Part shown: positions 25,354 through 34,680 of the stretch, one piece after another
How the letters are laid out: each line of letters opens with the position of its first letter
Position numbering within the stretch: position 1 is the first letter of the stretch
From: Rhodobium orientis
Lineage (GTDB): Bacteria; Pseudomonadota; Alphaproteobacteria; Rhizobiales; Rhodobiaceae
NCBI RefSeq assembly: GCF_003258835.1
Contig: NZ_NPEV01000010.1
Span: forward strand, 53,495 to 117,494
Length of the DNA stretch: 64,000 bases
Reading direction: 5' to 3'
Made by a program: the position numbers and the translations under genes
Notes under the pieces: model-generated
Databases searched by the model: none
Told to the model about the DNA's origin: nothing
What the model saw: the letters and a program-made list of their open reading frames with translations, nothing else

Positions 25354-26013
25354 ATGACGACTCATCATCTGGAATCCGAAACGATCCTGAGGCTCGCCGG
25401 CGGCAGTCTCGACCCGGTGCTGGCCCTGGTGGCGCGTACCCACATCGCCTGTTGCCCGGAGTGCGGTGGCGCGCTCGCCGCCCTCGAAGACGCCGGCGGC
25501 GTGTTCCTCGACGACATCGCGCCGGAGCCCGTGTCCGCCACATTGCGCGAGCGCGCACTGGCGGCCCTGGACACGGCCCCGGAAACGCCCGCCACGCCGG
25601 CGCAGCGGCCGATCGCGCTGCAGCCGGGAACGGTGCCCGCACCGCTCGATGCGATGATCGGGGACGACCTTTCGGCCGTGCGCTGGAGATCGATCGCGCC
25701 GGGCGTGGCCAAGCACGACCTGCCGACGCCGAAGGGCAGCCGTGGGCGGTTGTTCCTTCTGAAGATCGCCCCCGGCAAGCGGGTGCCGGAGCACGGCCAC
25801 GGCGGCACCGAACTGACGATGGTGCTGTCGGGCTCCTACAGCGACCACCTAGGCTGCTTTGGCCCGGGCGACGTCGCCGACCTCGATGCCGATCTGGAGC
25901 ATCGGCCCCATGTCGATCCCGGTGCGCCCTGCATCAGCGTCGTCGCCTCCGAAACCCCGGTCCGCTTCAAGGGCCTGATCGGCCGCCTGCTGCAGCCCGT
26001 TCTCGGCATCTGA
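25354..26013 (+). CDS. chrR: ChrR-type zinc anti-sigma factor with cupin domain
   Basis: A 219-residue protein of the ChrR family. The N-terminal anti-sigma domain has the zinc motif HIACCPECGG (His-x3-Cys-x2-Cys) with a preceding His. The C-terminal cupin (about 130-205) has GKRVPEHGHGGTELTMVLSGSY and later HRPH. In Rhodobacter ChrR binds and inhibits the ECF sigma factor RpoE until singlet oxygen releases it. Here no rpoE gene is adjacent: the upstream gene is a divergent methyltransferase, so the cognate sigma is elsewhere or this is an orphan. ATG 25354 is the best start despite a weak ribosome site. The SDR start follows four bases after the stop. Confidence 0.85.
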   Translation: MTTHHLESETILRLAGGSLDPVLALVARTHIACCPECGGALAALEDAGGVFLDDIAPEPVSATLRERALAALDTAPETPATPAQRPIALQPGTVPAPLDAMIGDDLSAVRWRSIAPGVAKHDLPTPKGSRGRLFLLKIAPGKRVPEHGHGGTELTMVLSGSYSDHLGCFGPGDVADLDADLEHRPHVDPGAPCISVVASETPVRFKGLIGRLLQPVLGI

Positions 26014-26017
26014 CGCG

Positions 26018-26791
26018 ATGGCCGACACCAAAAAAACCTGGAAATCCGTCTGGATCACCGGCGCCAGCTCCGGCATCGGCCTGGAACTGGCACGGCTGAT
26101 GGCGGACAAGGCTGACCATGTGGCGATCTCGGCCCGCTCCGCCGATCAACTGGAAGCGGCCGCGGCGGACCACGCGGCGCTTGCCGCCTTCCCGCTCGAC
26201 GTCACCGACGCCGATGCCGTGAAAGACTGCGTCGATCGCATTGCCGTACAGGCGGGCCCGATCGATCTTGCCGTGCTCGGCGCCGGCACCTGGAAGCTGA
26301 TGGATGCGGAGGAATTCGACCTTGCCGGCATCCGCACCGGCGTCGAGGTCAACTATATGGGCGTTGCCAACGCGGTCGCCGCGCTGCTGCCGGGCATGCT
26401 TTCCCGCGGCAGCGGGCATATCGCCATCGTCGCCTCCGTCGCCGGCTATCGCGGCCTGCCGAAGGCGGTCGCCTACGGGCCCACCAAGGCGGCGCTGATC
26501 AACCTTGCCGAGACGCTCAAGGCGGAGCTTGCCCCGCACGGCATCAAGGTCTCCGTCGTCAATCCGGGCTTCGTGGACACGCCGATGACGAAGGACAATC
26601 CGTTCCCGATGCCGGGCATGATCCCGGCAAAGGAGGCTGCACGCGCGCTGCTCGACGGCCTTGAAAAGGGCCGCTACGAGATCGTCTTTCCGACCGGCTT
26701 CGTCATGGGCATGAAGCTCCTGAGGCTGCTGCCGAACGCACTCTACTTCTGGGTCGTGCGCAACTTCATCCTGAAGAACGCCAACAAATAG
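26018..26791 (+). CDS. Short-chain dehydrogenase/reductase linked to ChrR
   Basis: A 257-residue SDR: TGASSGIGLELA, catalytic Ser in IVASVAGY and Tyr-x3-Lys in YGPTK. The usual NNAG is replaced by GAGTWKL, a known variation. A hydrophobic C-terminal tail (KLLRLLPNALYFWVVRNFIL) suggests membrane association. It follows chrR by four bases, so it shares the chrR promoter. Homologous genes lie beside the cfa/DUF1365/FAD-oxidase genes of the singlet-oxygen regulon in Rhodobacter, which supports a lipid-modification role; the substrate is unproven. Confidence 0.87.
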   Translation: MADTKKTWKSVWITGASSGIGLELARLMADKADHVAISARSADQLEAAAADHAALAAFPLDVTDADAVKDCVDRIAVQAGPIDLAVLGAGTWKLMDAEEFDLAGIRTGVEVNYMGVANAVAALLPGMLSRGSGHIAIVASVAGYRGLPKAVAYGPTKAALINLAETLKAELAPHGIKVSVVNPGFVDTPMTKDNPFPMPGMIPAKEAARALLDGLEKGRYEIVFPTGFVMGMKLLRLLPNALYFWVVRNFILKNANK

Positions 26792-26833
26792 CCGGGGGCC
26801 GAGCGCCGCCCGGCCTTCCCAACCATACGATCC

Positions 26834-28069
26834 TCATGCCTTCCGCATCCGGTAGAGGCCGACGTCGATCGTCCCCTCCAAAAAACCCGCCTCGCAATAG
26901 CAGAGATAGTAGTGCCACTTGCGGCGGAACGCTTCGTCGAAGCCGAGCCGGGCGATCTGGGGCCAGGCGGCCTCGAAGCGGTCGCGCCAGTCGCGGAGCG
27001 TTCTGGCATAGGACGCGCCGAAGCGCTCGATCCGGTCGAGGGTGAGGCCCGCGCGCCGCGCCTGGCCGGCGATGATCGTCGCCGTCGGCAGCATGCCGCC
27101 TGGAAAGATGTAGCGCTGGATGAAGTCCGGCTTGCGGCGATAGCGCTCGTAGCGCGCTTCGGCGATGGTGATCGCCTGGACGACCGCCGTGCCGCCCGGC
27201 CGCAAGCGGTCGTGCAGGGTGCGGAAATAGCGCGGCCAGTTCTCCTCGCCGACCGCCTCGATCATTTCGATGGAGGCGATCCGGTCATAGGTGCCGCCGG
27301 TGTCGCGATAATCCTCCAGTCGGAACTCGCAAGAACTGCCGAGCCCGGCCGCATGAGCCGCCGCTTCGGCATGCTGGAGCTGCTCGCGCGACAGGGTCAG
27401 CCCGGTAATCTGCGCGCCATGACGGCCTGCGGCGCGCCGGGCGAACGCGCCCCAGCCGCAGCCGATTTCCAGGATCTCCTCGCCGCCGGCAAGCTCCAGA
27501 AGGTCGATCACCCGGTCCAGCTTGGCCTCCTGCGCTGCCTGGAGCGAGACCTTCCCCCGCTCCGGATAGATACCGCTGGAATAGTTCATGTCCGCATCGA
27601 GCCAGAGCCGGTAGAAATCGTTGCCGAGATCGTAGTGCTCGGAAATGTTGCGCTGGCTGCCGCGCCTGGTATTGCGGCGCATGCGGTGGGCCAGCTTGTC
27701 GGCGATGCGGCGCTTGAAGAGCCCGCGCCCGGCCTCCTCAAAGCCCTCCATGTTGTGGACGAAGAAGCGGAAGAGCGCGGTAAGGTCGGCGCTGTCGATG
27801 TCGCCGTCGATATAAGCCTCCGCAAAGCCGAGCGTGCCGCGCCTCAGCGCCTTGCCGATCACCCGGTAGCTGTTGATGCGAAGATGCGCGTCCGCGCCGA
27901 TGCCGGGCGTGCCGAACAGGGCCTTGTGGCCGTTCGGAAGCTCCACCAGCACCGAGCCCTTCGGGTTCCAGCGCAGCATGCGCCGCGCGCTGCTCGTGAC
28001 GAGGGGCGTCAGAGCCCGGGTCAAAATGTCGGTTCGGGTCGGCGGTCCCGCCGTCAACTCCGTTATCAT
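26834..28069 (-). CDS. Cyclopropane-fatty-acid-synthase-like phospholipid methylase
   Basis: A 411-residue SAM methyltransferase of the CFA-synthase family: NISEHYDLGNDFYRLWLD, MNYSSGIY, the SAM site EILEIGCGWGAFA, IEMIEAVGEENW and FIQRYIFPGG. Members methylate or cyclopropanate unsaturated acyl chains of membrane phospholipids. In Rhodobacter a related sigma-E-controlled enzyme feeds methylated and furan fatty acids, so either product is possible here. Its ATG 28069 overlaps the DUF1365 stop by four bases. It is the third gene of the FAD oxidase-DUF1365-CFA operon. It ends 43 bases from the convergent SDR. Confidence 0.92.
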   Translation of the reverse strand: MITELTAGPPTRTDILTRALTPLVTSSARRMLRWNPKGSVLVELPNGHKALFGTPGIGADAHLRINSYRVIGKALRRGTLGFAEAYIDGDIDSADLTALFRFFVHNMEGFEEAGRGLFKRRIADKLAHRMRRNTRRGSQRNISEHYDLGNDFYRLWLDADMNYSSGIYPERGKVSLQAAQEAKLDRVIDLLELAGGEEILEIGCGWGAFARRAAGRHGAQITGLTLSREQLQHAEAAAHAAGLGSSCEFRLEDYRDTGGTYDRIASIEMIEAVGEENWPRYFRTLHDRLRPGGTAVVQAITIAEARYERYRRKPDFIQRYIFPGGMLPTATIIAGQARRAGLTLDRIERFGASYARTLRDWRDRFEAAWPQIARLGFDEAFRRKWHYYLCYCEAGFLEGTIDVGLYRMRKA

Positions 28070-28866
28070 CGTTCCTGGCCTTCCTCCCTGGGGTGCCGAA
28101 CAAAGGTGATCGGGGGCTGCGGCGCCGCCGGCCGCGGCTTGAGGGAAAGCCCCTTCAGCCACAGGCGCAGCGCTTCGTAGTGGATGCCGGCGATGACCTT
28201 GACCGTCATCCAGCCGGTGCGGGCGAGCGCCTTCAACAGCTTTCCGTCCGTGAACGGGGCAAAGTCGCCGGCGAAATGCGCCGTCATCAGCGGGCCATCT
28301 CCGGTGCGCAGCGCAACGCCCACCGTGATTTTGTCGCCCGGCGGCGTCACATGGAACTGGTAGCGGCCCTCCACGGCATTGAACGGCGAGACGTAGAACC
28401 GCTTTTCGCACTCCTGGAAAATGACGTCGCCCGCATCCGGTTCCGTCGGCAGCACATAGGTCATGCGCTCGCCGAAGGTGTTGCTGACCTCGTAGACCAT
28501 CAGTCGGACGCGGTCGTCGCCGTCGAGCCCGTAATAGACGGTGAGCGGATTGAAGACGTAGCCGAGCACCCGCGGATAGCACAGCATCAGGAAGCGGGTG
28601 ACGCCGTCGCCGTGGCCGCTTTCCTCTGCCACCTGCCGAAGATAATCGCCAAGTGGGACGTCGCCCGAATGGTCCTTGTCGTTGAGGGAGACGAGGTTGA
28701 AGCGATTGTAGGAGAAGAGGCGCAGCCGCCGGTCGAGGTCGCCGAGCCGGTCGACGTCGAAGAGGCACGAAAAGACGCGGTAGGACAGCGCATGGCGCGT
28801 CGGCCGAACGCGCTTGTGCACGACGGTGCCGTTGTAGATGCCTTCGAAAAACGCGGCGGCCGTCAT
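28066..28866 (-). CDS. DUF1365 protein
   Basis: A 266-residue protein of the DUF1365 family, recognisable by GTVVHKRVRPTRHALSYRVF, LCYPRVLGYVFNPLTVYY and KRFYVSPFNAVEGRYQF. It is nearly always encoded between a flavin amine-oxidase-like gene and a CFA-synthase-like gene, as here, with four-base overlaps on both sides. Its biochemical activity is not established; participation in acyl-chain modification with its neighbours is the usual inference. Confidence 0.9.
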   Translation of the reverse strand: MTAAAFFEGIYNGTVVHKRVRPTRHALSYRVFSCLFDVDRLGDLDRRLRLFSYNRFNLVSLNDKDHSGDVPLGDYLRQVAEESGHGDGVTRFLMLCYPRVLGYVFNPLTVYYGLDGDDRVRLMVYEVSNTFGERMTYVLPTEPDAGDVIFQECEKRFYVSPFNAVEGRYQFHVTPPGDKITVGVALRTGDGPLMTAHFAGDFAPFTDGKLLKALARTGWMTVKVIAGIHYEALRLWLKGLSLKPRPAAPQPPITFVRHPREEGQER

Positions 28867-30188
28867 TGCGCCGCCTCTGCCGCGGGCGGGGCGACCGCGA
28901 TGACCCGCTCCGCGCCCTCGACGGTCCAGGGCCGGGCAAGACCGCCGAGCCGTTCGGCGACCGCGATGCCGCTCGCCGCCCCGTCCTCGTGGAAGCCGTA
29001 GCCGAAATAGCTGCCGCAGAACCAGGTCCGGTTGGCGCCCTGAAGCTCCGGCAGCGCCGCCTGGGCCGCCATCGCCGGGCCGTTGAAGACCGGGTGATCG
29101 TAGTCGATCACCCGTTCCGTCAGGTCCGGATCTATCGGCGAGGTCGGGTTGAGGGTGACGAAATAGTCGTCGGCCGCGTCAAGGTTCTGCAGCCGGTTCA
29201 TCCAGTAGGTGACGCACAGGTCCGTGTCGTCGCCGGCGGTGCTCTTCAGGTAGTTCCAGCTCGACCACAGCCGGCGCCGCTTCGGCATCCAGGAGCGGTC
29301 CCGGTGCAGCACGGCGCGGTTGGTCTGGTAGGAAAAGCGCGACAGCAGATCGGCTTCCAGCGCGCTCGGCCGGTCGAGGAGCGCGAGCGCCTGGTCGGCA
29401 TGGGCGGCAATGACCACATGGTCGAAGCCGCGCGCGGCGCCGGAGGCATCGACGACGGTCACGCCGCCGGGGCGTCGCTCGATGCGGGCAGCAGGGGTGC
29501 CAGGCAACCGCTCGATCGGGGAATCGTCGAGGAGCTTTTTGACGTAGGTCCGGCTGCCGCCGCTGACGGTGCGCCAGGCCGGCCGGTCGCGGAACTGCAG
29601 CATGCCGTGATTGGCGTAGAACCTCACGAAGCTTTGCGCCGGAAAGGCCAGCATCTCCGTCATCGTCGTCGACCAGATTGCCGCGCCCATCGGCACGATG
29701 TGGTTCCTGACGAACGCGTCGCCGAAGCCCTCCCGTTCGAGGAACTCGCCGAGGCTGACCGACGTCGGATAGGCGGCAACCCGCGCCTCGGCGGTGCGGA
29801 AGAAGCGGGCGATGTCGCGCAGCAATTGCCAGTGGGATGGCCGGGCGAGATTGCGCCGCTGGCCGAAGAAGCCGTTGAAACCGGCGCCGGCATATTCATA
29901 GCGCCCGCCGTCGAGCGACAGGGCAAAGCTCATCTCGGTCGGCTCGGTCGCGACCCCGAGGGCATCGAACAGGCCGATGAGGTTCGGATAGTTGCGGGTG
30001 TTGTAGACGATGAAGCCGGTATCGACGGGGTGCCTGCCGTCCGGCCCGCTGACGTCGACCGTGTTGGCGTGGCCGCCGAACCGTCCGTCCGCCTCATAGA
30101 GCGCGACCCGGTGGCGCTTTGCCAACAGCCATGCTGCGGACAGTCCGGCAATTCCGGATCCGACAACGGCGATTGTCAATTCTGGCAT
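28863..30188 (-). CDS. FAD-dependent amine-oxidase-like flavoprotein
   Basis: A 441-residue flavoprotein beginning with the dinucleotide motif IAVVGSGIAGLSAAWLLAKRH and GGHANTVDV, followed by VDTGFIVYNTRNYPNL and the FAD C-terminal segment WFCGSYFGYGFHEDGAASG. These are annotated as amine oxidases or NAD/FAD-binding proteins; in this context the substrate is probably a lipid acyl chain. ATG 30188 has GGGAG five bases upstream. It heads the operon with DUF1365 and CFA-like genes and has a TGATCC-N16-CGTA element 36 bases upstream. Confidence 0.9.
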   Translation of the reverse strand: MPELTIAVVGSGIAGLSAAWLLAKRHRVALYEADGRFGGHANTVDVSGPDGRHPVDTGFIVYNTRNYPNLIGLFDALGVATEPTEMSFALSLDGGRYEYAGAGFNGFFGQRRNLARPSHWQLLRDIARFFRTAEARVAAYPTSVSLGEFLEREGFGDAFVRNHIVPMGAAIWSTTMTEMLAFPAQSFVRFYANHGMLQFRDRPAWRTVSGGSRTYVKKLLDDSPIERLPGTPAARIERRPGGVTVVDASGAARGFDHVVIAAHADQALALLDRPSALEADLLSRFSYQTNRAVLHRDRSWMPKRRRLWSSWNYLKSTAGDDTDLCVTYWMNRLQNLDAADDYFVTLNPTSPIDPDLTERVIDYDHPVFNGPAMAAQAALPELQGANRTWFCGSYFGYGFHEDGAASGIAVAERLGGLARPWTVEGAERVIAVAPPAAEAAQ

Positions 30189-30223
30189 GGCTACTCCCGA
30201 CTTGCCCGCGCACACCCTTGATC

Positions 30224-30249
30224 TACGTCGCATTTCCCGATCCGGATCA
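30224..30249 (-). promoter_or_regulatory. ECF sigma-factor promoter candidate for the FAD oxidase operon
   Basis: Read on the minus strand this is TGATCC-N16-CGTA (plus strand TACG 30224-30227, GGATCA 30244-30249). It ends 35 bases before the ATG at 30188. Word and spacing are identical to the elements before chrR and DUF2177. Confidence 0.65.
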
Positions 30250-30316
30250 CCGGCTGGAGGAGCGTTTTCGGCCCCGGCCGGCTCCACCGGTCCTGTCTAG
30301 CGCCGTTGTCACCCGG

Positions 30317-30342
30317 TGATCCGCATGCCCCATTTCTACGTA
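30317..30342 (+). promoter_or_regulatory. ECF sigma-factor promoter candidate for the DUF2177 gene
   Basis: TGATCC-N16-CGTA, ending 31 bases before the ATG at 30374. It is back to back with the minus-strand element at 30224-30249, so both sides of this 185-base divergent region carry the same promoter type. Confidence 0.65.
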
Positions 30343-30373
30343 TTTCTACGAAAGTCCGAAGGAGAGGATGTCC

Positions 30374-30784
30374 ATGGCCCGCATGATCACCGCCTATGTC
30401 GTCACTGCGATCGTATTTCTCGGAATAGACTACGTCTGGTTGTCGAAAGTCGCCAAGAGCTTCTATTTCGACCGGCTCGGCGACATGGTCCTCGACAAGC
30501 CGAAAATGGGCGCCGCGGCGCTGTTTTATGCGGTCTATGTCGTCGGCATCGTCATCTTCGCCGTCGCCCCGGCGCTGAAGGGCAGCGGCAGCGCAACGAC
30601 CGCCGCGCTCTACGGCGCGCTGTTCGGCTTTTTCGCCTACGCCACCTACGACATGACCAACTATGCGACGCTGAAGAACTGGCCGGTCGTCATCACCGCC
30701 GTCGACATCGTCTGGGGCACGGTCCTGACCGGCGTCTCGGCCCTCGCCGGCTACCTCGTCACGCGCGCGATCTTTCCGGCCTAG
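30374..30784 (+). CDS. DUF2177 membrane protein
   Basis: A 136-residue protein with four hydrophobic segments (for example MITAYVVTAIVFLGIDYVWL and ALFYAVYVVGIVIFAVAP) of the DUF2177 family. Relatives occur with ChrR/CFA clusters, which fits the promoter match. ATG 30374 is preferred over ATG 30368 because GGAGAGG ends one base before the latter and seven before the former. Function unknown; a membrane partner of the lipid-modifying enzymes is inference. Confidence 0.88.
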   Translation: MARMITAYVVTAIVFLGIDYVWLSKVAKSFYFDRLGDMVLDKPKMGAAALFYAVYVVGIVIFAVAPALKGSGSATTAALYGALFGFFAYATYDMTNYATLKNWPVVITAVDIVWGTVLTGVSALAGYLVTRAIFPA

Positions 30785-30895
30785 GGGTCATGCAATCGTC
30801 TCTTGGCCTTGCCGAATTGCCCGGAAATACTCCGGCTTAATTCCCGAAAAACTGTCTATCCATAAGTAAATACAAGTTATACGAAGTAAAATATT

Positions 30896-30914
30896 GCCGC
30901 TTGAGCGGCATTTT
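30896..30914 (+). terminator. Hairpin after DUF2177
   Basis: GCCGC-TTGA-GCGGC followed by ATTTT. The stem is short, so it is a weak terminator candidate. It lies 111 bases past the DUF2177 stop and 73 before the chemoreceptor start; the AT-rich stretch before it (about 30860-30892) may hold the chemoreceptor promoter. Confidence 0.4.
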
Positions 30915-30987
30915 CACCAACCGTTAATGCTGCTGCAGCGTAGTGCAAGGGTTCGGAGTCTTCCTCTTGCTTCAGGCTGCACGACCC

Positions 30988-33318
30988 ATGATCCAACGCC
31001 TTCTCCAGCGGATATCCATCGGTCCGCGCATTGCCGCGCTCTGTCTGGTTCCGATCATCGCCTTCGTCGGGATCGATATCGTCGAGCTCATGGAGGAACG
31101 GGAAGCCGCCGAAGAGGCCGCCTTCGTCGCGAAGGTGGTGGAACTGGCCCCGGCGATCTCCGGCCTCGTGCACGAATTGCAGAAGGAGCGCGGCACCTCG
31201 GCCGGCTTCATCGGCTCCAAGGGCAAGGCCTTTTCTGACACGATCGGAGCCCGCCGCGCCGACACCGACCGGGCGCTGGCCCGGTTCCGGTCCGGCATCT
31301 CCGAGCCGACTGGCAAGCTCGACACGCCGTCCTTTACGGACCCCTTCGCGCGGGCGCGCGAGCGCCTGGCCGAGCTTCAGGCAAAGCGCGGCGAGGTCGA
31401 CAGCTTCGCACTCACCGTGCCGGAGATGGCGGGTTTCTACACGCCGCTGATCACCGACCTGCTCGACATGATCGAAAGCACGGTTGGCGTCATCGGCGAC
31501 GGCTCGACCCTGCGCCCGGTGCTCGGCTATGCCGCCCTTTTGCAGGCCAAGGAGCGGGCCGGCATCGAGCGCGCCATGGGCGCCGCCGGCTTCGGCGCCG
31601 GGACCTTCAAACAAGGCATCTACCGCAACTTCATCCGCCTCGGCGCCATGCAGGACACTTATTTCGCCCTGTTCCGGCGCTACAGCGCGCCCGCCGACGT
31701 CGCCTTCTTCGATGAGACGCTGAAGGGGCCGGTCGAGGAGGACGTCCTTGCCCTGCGCAAGCTCGCCACCGGAGCGCCCTTCGGCACCGACATTTCCGGC
31801 GTCACCGGCCCGCAGTGGTTCAAGACCTCGACCGCGCGCATCGACGCGCTGAAGACGGTGGAGGATCGGCTTGCCGACGGCATTGCCGCGACCGCCCGCA
31901 GCGCTGGCGGCGAAGCGCGTCTTGAGTTCTGGGCCCTGGCCATTGCCCTCGTCGTTCTGCTCGCCGGTGCTCTCGTCGTCTCCTACGTGGTGGCGCGGTC
32001 GATCATCGATCCGGTGAAACGCCTCAACGAAACGCTGCGGCGGCTTTCCAGCCACGACTACGACGTCGACCTCGGCGACAGCGACCGCGCCGACGAAATG
32101 GGCGCCATGGCGCGCTCCGTGGCGATCCTGAAGGACAACGCCCTTGCCCGCCTCGACCTGGAGGCAAGGGCGAAGCGCGAGCGCGACCGCGAGCGGGATC
32201 GCCAGGGCCATATCGAGGAAATCGTCGCCGCCTTCCGGCACAGCATCGACACGACCATGCGCGAGGTCTGCGAACGGGCCAAGGAAATGAGCGGTTCCGC
32301 CGGCCGCCTCGTCGACGTCGCAAAGACGGCGACCGGAAAGGCGTCCGAGGCCGACGCCGCCTCCGGAAATGCGGCCGAGAACGTCGGGCAGGTCGCTGTC
32401 GCGGCCGACGAGCTGACCCACGCCATTCACGAGATCGCCCAGCAGACCGGCAAGGCGACCGACCTGGTCTCGACCGCGGCCGAGACCGCTGCCGCCACCG
32501 ATCGCGACGTCTCGGCCCTGTCGGAGGCGGCCGAGCGCATCGGCGAGGTGATCACCCTGATCCAGGGCATCGCCGAGCAGACCAACATGCTGGCCCTCAA
32601 CGCGACCATCGAGGCGGCCCGTGCCGGCGAGGCGGGCAGGGGCTTCGCCGTCGTCGCCTCCGAGGTCAAGTCGCTCGCCAACCAGACCTCCCGGGCGACC
32701 GAGGAAATCGCCGCCCAGATCACCGGCATCCAGCAGTCGACGGAAGGCGCCGTTGCCGCCATCGGCCGCATCACCGACGTGGTCGGCGAGATCCGCGACC
32801 TTACCGCGATCATCTCCGGCGCCGTGGAGAAGCAGCAGGCGGTCACCGGCAACATCGCCCGCTCGGTCGCGGCCGCGTCGGACGGCACCGGGGAAGTGGC
32901 CCGCAATGTCGGCTCTGTCTCCGCGGCGATCGGCGAGACCGCCCACGAGGCCCAGTCGGTTAACGATTTCTCCGACGAGCTGTTCAAGGCGATGAAGCTG
33001 CTTTCCGGCAACATCGAGGACATCCTCGGCAACATCAGCCGCGACGTGGAGGACCGCCGCGCCGCCCTCAGGGAGAAGCTGCGCGAGGTCGTCGTCATCG
33101 ACGGCGACGGACGCCACTTCAACGCCTCGCTCACCGAGGTGACGGCGACCGGCGGGCGCATCGGGGCGGTCGACGGTATCGAGGCCGGCGACGTCGTCGG
33201 CATCGAGATGATGGGCGGGCGCATCGTCTCCGCCACCGTCTCCGGTGCCGGAGGCAAGGGCCTGGACCTGCGGTTCGCCGAGGACGTCTCCGATGTCGCT
33301 GCAGCGCTCGCGGCCTGA
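30988..33318 (+). CDS. Methyl-accepting chemotaxis protein with NIT sensor
   Basis: A 776-residue chemoreceptor. An N-terminal membrane segment is followed by a long periplasmic helical region with the nitrate/nitrite-sensing (NIT) signature ([20 protein letters not shown]; later [19 protein letters not shown]), a second membrane segment near 330-350, a HAMP domain, and a signalling domain with the hairpin [34 protein letters not shown]. After it comes a C-terminal PilZ-like beta domain (about 705-775; [25 protein letters not shown]), less common in chemoreceptors and possibly linked to cyclic-di-GMP; the PilZ RxxxR motif is not evident. ATG 30988 is chosen; the upstream leader looks non-coding. 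No che genes lie nearby, so it feeds a distant array. Confidence 0.9.
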   Translation: MIQRLLQRISIGPRIAALCLVPIIAFVGIDIVELMEEREAAEEAAFVAKVVELAPAISGLVHELQKERGTSAGFIGSKGKAFSDTIGARRADTDRALARFRSGISEPTGKLDTPSFTDPFARARERLAELQAKRGEVDSFALTVPEMAGFYTPLITDLLDMIESTVGVIGDGSTLRPVLGYAALLQAKERAGIERAMGAAGFGAGTFKQGIYRNFIRLGAMQDTYFALFRRYSAPADVAFFDETLKGPVEEDVLALRKLATGAPFGTDISGVTGPQWFKTSTARIDALKTVEDRLADGIAATARSAGGEARLEFWALAIALVVLLAGALVVSYVVARSIIDPVKRLNETLRRLSSHDYDVDLGDSDRADEMGAMARSVAILKDNALARLDLEARAKRERDRERDRQGHIEEIVAAFRHSIDTTMREVCERAKEMSGSAGRLVDVAKTATGKASEADAASGNAAENVGQVAVAADELTHAIHEIAQQTGKATDLVSTAAETAAATDRDVSALSEAAERIGEVITLIQGIAEQTNMLALNATIEAARAGEAGRGFAVVASEVKSLANQTSRATEEIAAQITGIQQSTEGAVAAIGRITDVVGEIRDLTAIISGAVEKQQAVTGNIARSVAAASDGTGEVARNVGSVSAAIGETAHEAQSVNDFSDELFKAMKLLSGNIEDILGNISRDVEDRRAALREKLREVVVIDGDGRHFNASLTEVTATGGRIGAVDGIEAGDVVGIEMMGGRIVSATVSGAGGKGLDLRFAEDVSDVAAALAA

Positions 33319-33598
33319 GCGGCCCGACCGGTGATCCGCCGCACCCGTGCCACGCTCTCCCTGCCGCATGTCGCCGCCGTGCCGGCCGGCCGGCGCACCA
33401 CCTTCGCCGCAACGGCCGCACAGAAGTCCTTCGGCGTCTTCGGTCCGGCCCGCTCCCGATTCTCGCGGGTGGCGGCAAAAAAAGCGCCGGCCTATTCTTG
33501 AACAGCGAAGTCTTTCCCGGCTATCGATTTGCCGGGCCGTTGCCGTTAACGTGCGGCACCGGCAAAACGGGCAGCGAAAAGGCCCGAAGGGAGGCCGT

Positions 33599-34405
33599 TT
33601 GTCGAGACGGAAAGAAGCGCCGCAAAAGGACACCGGCGAAAAGGACTACCGCTTCATGTCGGCGCTGGCGCGCGGGCTGTCGGTGCTGCGCGCCTTCGGG
33701 CCGGACAACCGGCCGCTCGGCAATGGCGAGATCGCCGAACGGGTCGGGCTGCCGAAGCCGACCGTCTCGCGCATCACCTTCACGCTGACCGAGCTCGGCT
33801 ATCTCGACTATGTGGAGGACTCCGGCCGCTACCGGCTCGGGCCGGGGATCCTGACCCTCGGCTACGACGTGCTGGCGCAGATGGAAATCCGCGACATCGC
33901 CCGGCCCTACATGCAGGAACTCGCCAATTACGCCAATGCCTCGATCTATCTGGGCGTGCCGAACGGGCTTGAGATCATCTATATCGAGGCCTGCCGGGCG
34001 CCGGCCTCCATGGCCATCCGCCTCGGCGTCGGCTCGCGCATTCCGCTTCCGACGACTGGCATGGGCCGCGCCTATCTGGCGGCGCTGCCCGAGGCCGACC
34101 GCAAGGCCCTCATCGCGCGCCTGAAGGTCTCCTATGGCGACGACTGGAAGACCGTCGAGCCGGGCATGACCCGGGGCATCGAGGAGACGCGCGAGCGCGG
34201 CTTTTCGCTCGCCATCGGCGAATGGGTGTCGGAGGCGAATTCCGCCGGCGCCGCCATCCGCCGCTCCGACGGCTACCCGGCCTATGCCATCAATGTCGGC
34301 GGGCTCAGGTCGATCATTACCCGCGAACGGCTGGAAAAAGACCTCGGCCCCCGCGTCCTCGGCGTCGCCCGCCAGATCGAACTGGTCGCCCGCGGCCTGC
34401 TGTGA
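33599..34405 (+). CDS. IclR-family transcriptional regulator
   Basis: A 268-residue regulator with an N-terminal winged helix-turn-helix (NGEIAERVGLPKPTVSRITFTL) and a C-terminal IclR effector domain (GRAYLAALPEADRKAL, GIEETRERGFSLAIGEW). TTG 33599 is the start: GAAGGGAGG precedes it by five bases. It lies at the head of a catabolic cluster (34848-42359) but is separated by about 440 bases of palindromic repeats. IclR regulators usually bind palindromes near their targets; the 20-bp palindrome at 38269 is a candidate. Confidence 0.9.
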   Translation: MSRRKEAPQKDTGEKDYRFMSALARGLSVLRAFGPDNRPLGNGEIAERVGLPKPTVSRITFTLTELGYLDYVEDSGRYRLGPGILTLGYDVLAQMEIRDIARPYMQELANYANASIYLGVPNGLEIIYIEACRAPASMAIRLGVGSRIPLPTTGMGRAYLAALPEADRKALIARLKVSYGDDWKTVEPGMTRGIEETRERGFSLAIGEWVSEANSAGAAIRRSDGYPAYAINVGGLRSIITRERLEKDLGPRVLGVARQIELVARGLL

Positions 34406-34502
34406 GGGTGGGCCGTCCGACGCTTCGGCGCCGTCAACGGGCTTGAACCAATGGCCTCGGGTTCAAGGCTCTTGCACTCCGGGTCCCACACACTCTGCGT
34501 CA

Positions 34503-34523
34503 CCACCGGACGTGATCCGGTGG
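34503..34523. repeat. Palindromic intergenic repeat, copy a
   Basis: CCACCGGA-CGTGA-TCCGGTGG, part of a run of GC-rich palindromes in the 34406-34847 gap. No gene is supported there; the rest of the gap is non-coding repeat sequence. Confidence 0.6.
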
Positions 34524-34580
34524 TCCATGATGACGTGCGGCATAATCCAGCCTATCAGTTTGAAATCAAAGGCCCTATGG

Positions 34581-34603
34581 ATTGCCGGGTCGAGCCCGGC
34601 AAT
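34581..34603. repeat. Palindromic intergenic repeat, copy b
   Basis: ATTGCCGGG-TCGAG-CCCGGCAAT is a perfect nine-pair stem, of the same family as the arms near 9051 and 34681. Confidence 0.65.
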
Positions 34604-34680
34604 GACGCGGAGTTATGGCAAGGGCAAATGCAAGAGAACGTGCCTTCAACACATAGGCCAACTCTGCCGTCACCGCCGAT

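Noticed and set aside
25339..25369. Eighth copy of the LysR palindrome before chrR
   Set aside because: ATGACGACTCATCAT lacks the second half-site at the right spacing and overlaps the start codon.
30877..33633. A 918-codon open frame on the minus strand across the chemoreceptor
   Set aside because: It is antisense to a well-supported chemoreceptor, reads as low-complexity Gly/Asp/Arg/Ala, and has no domain; a product of high GC codon bias.
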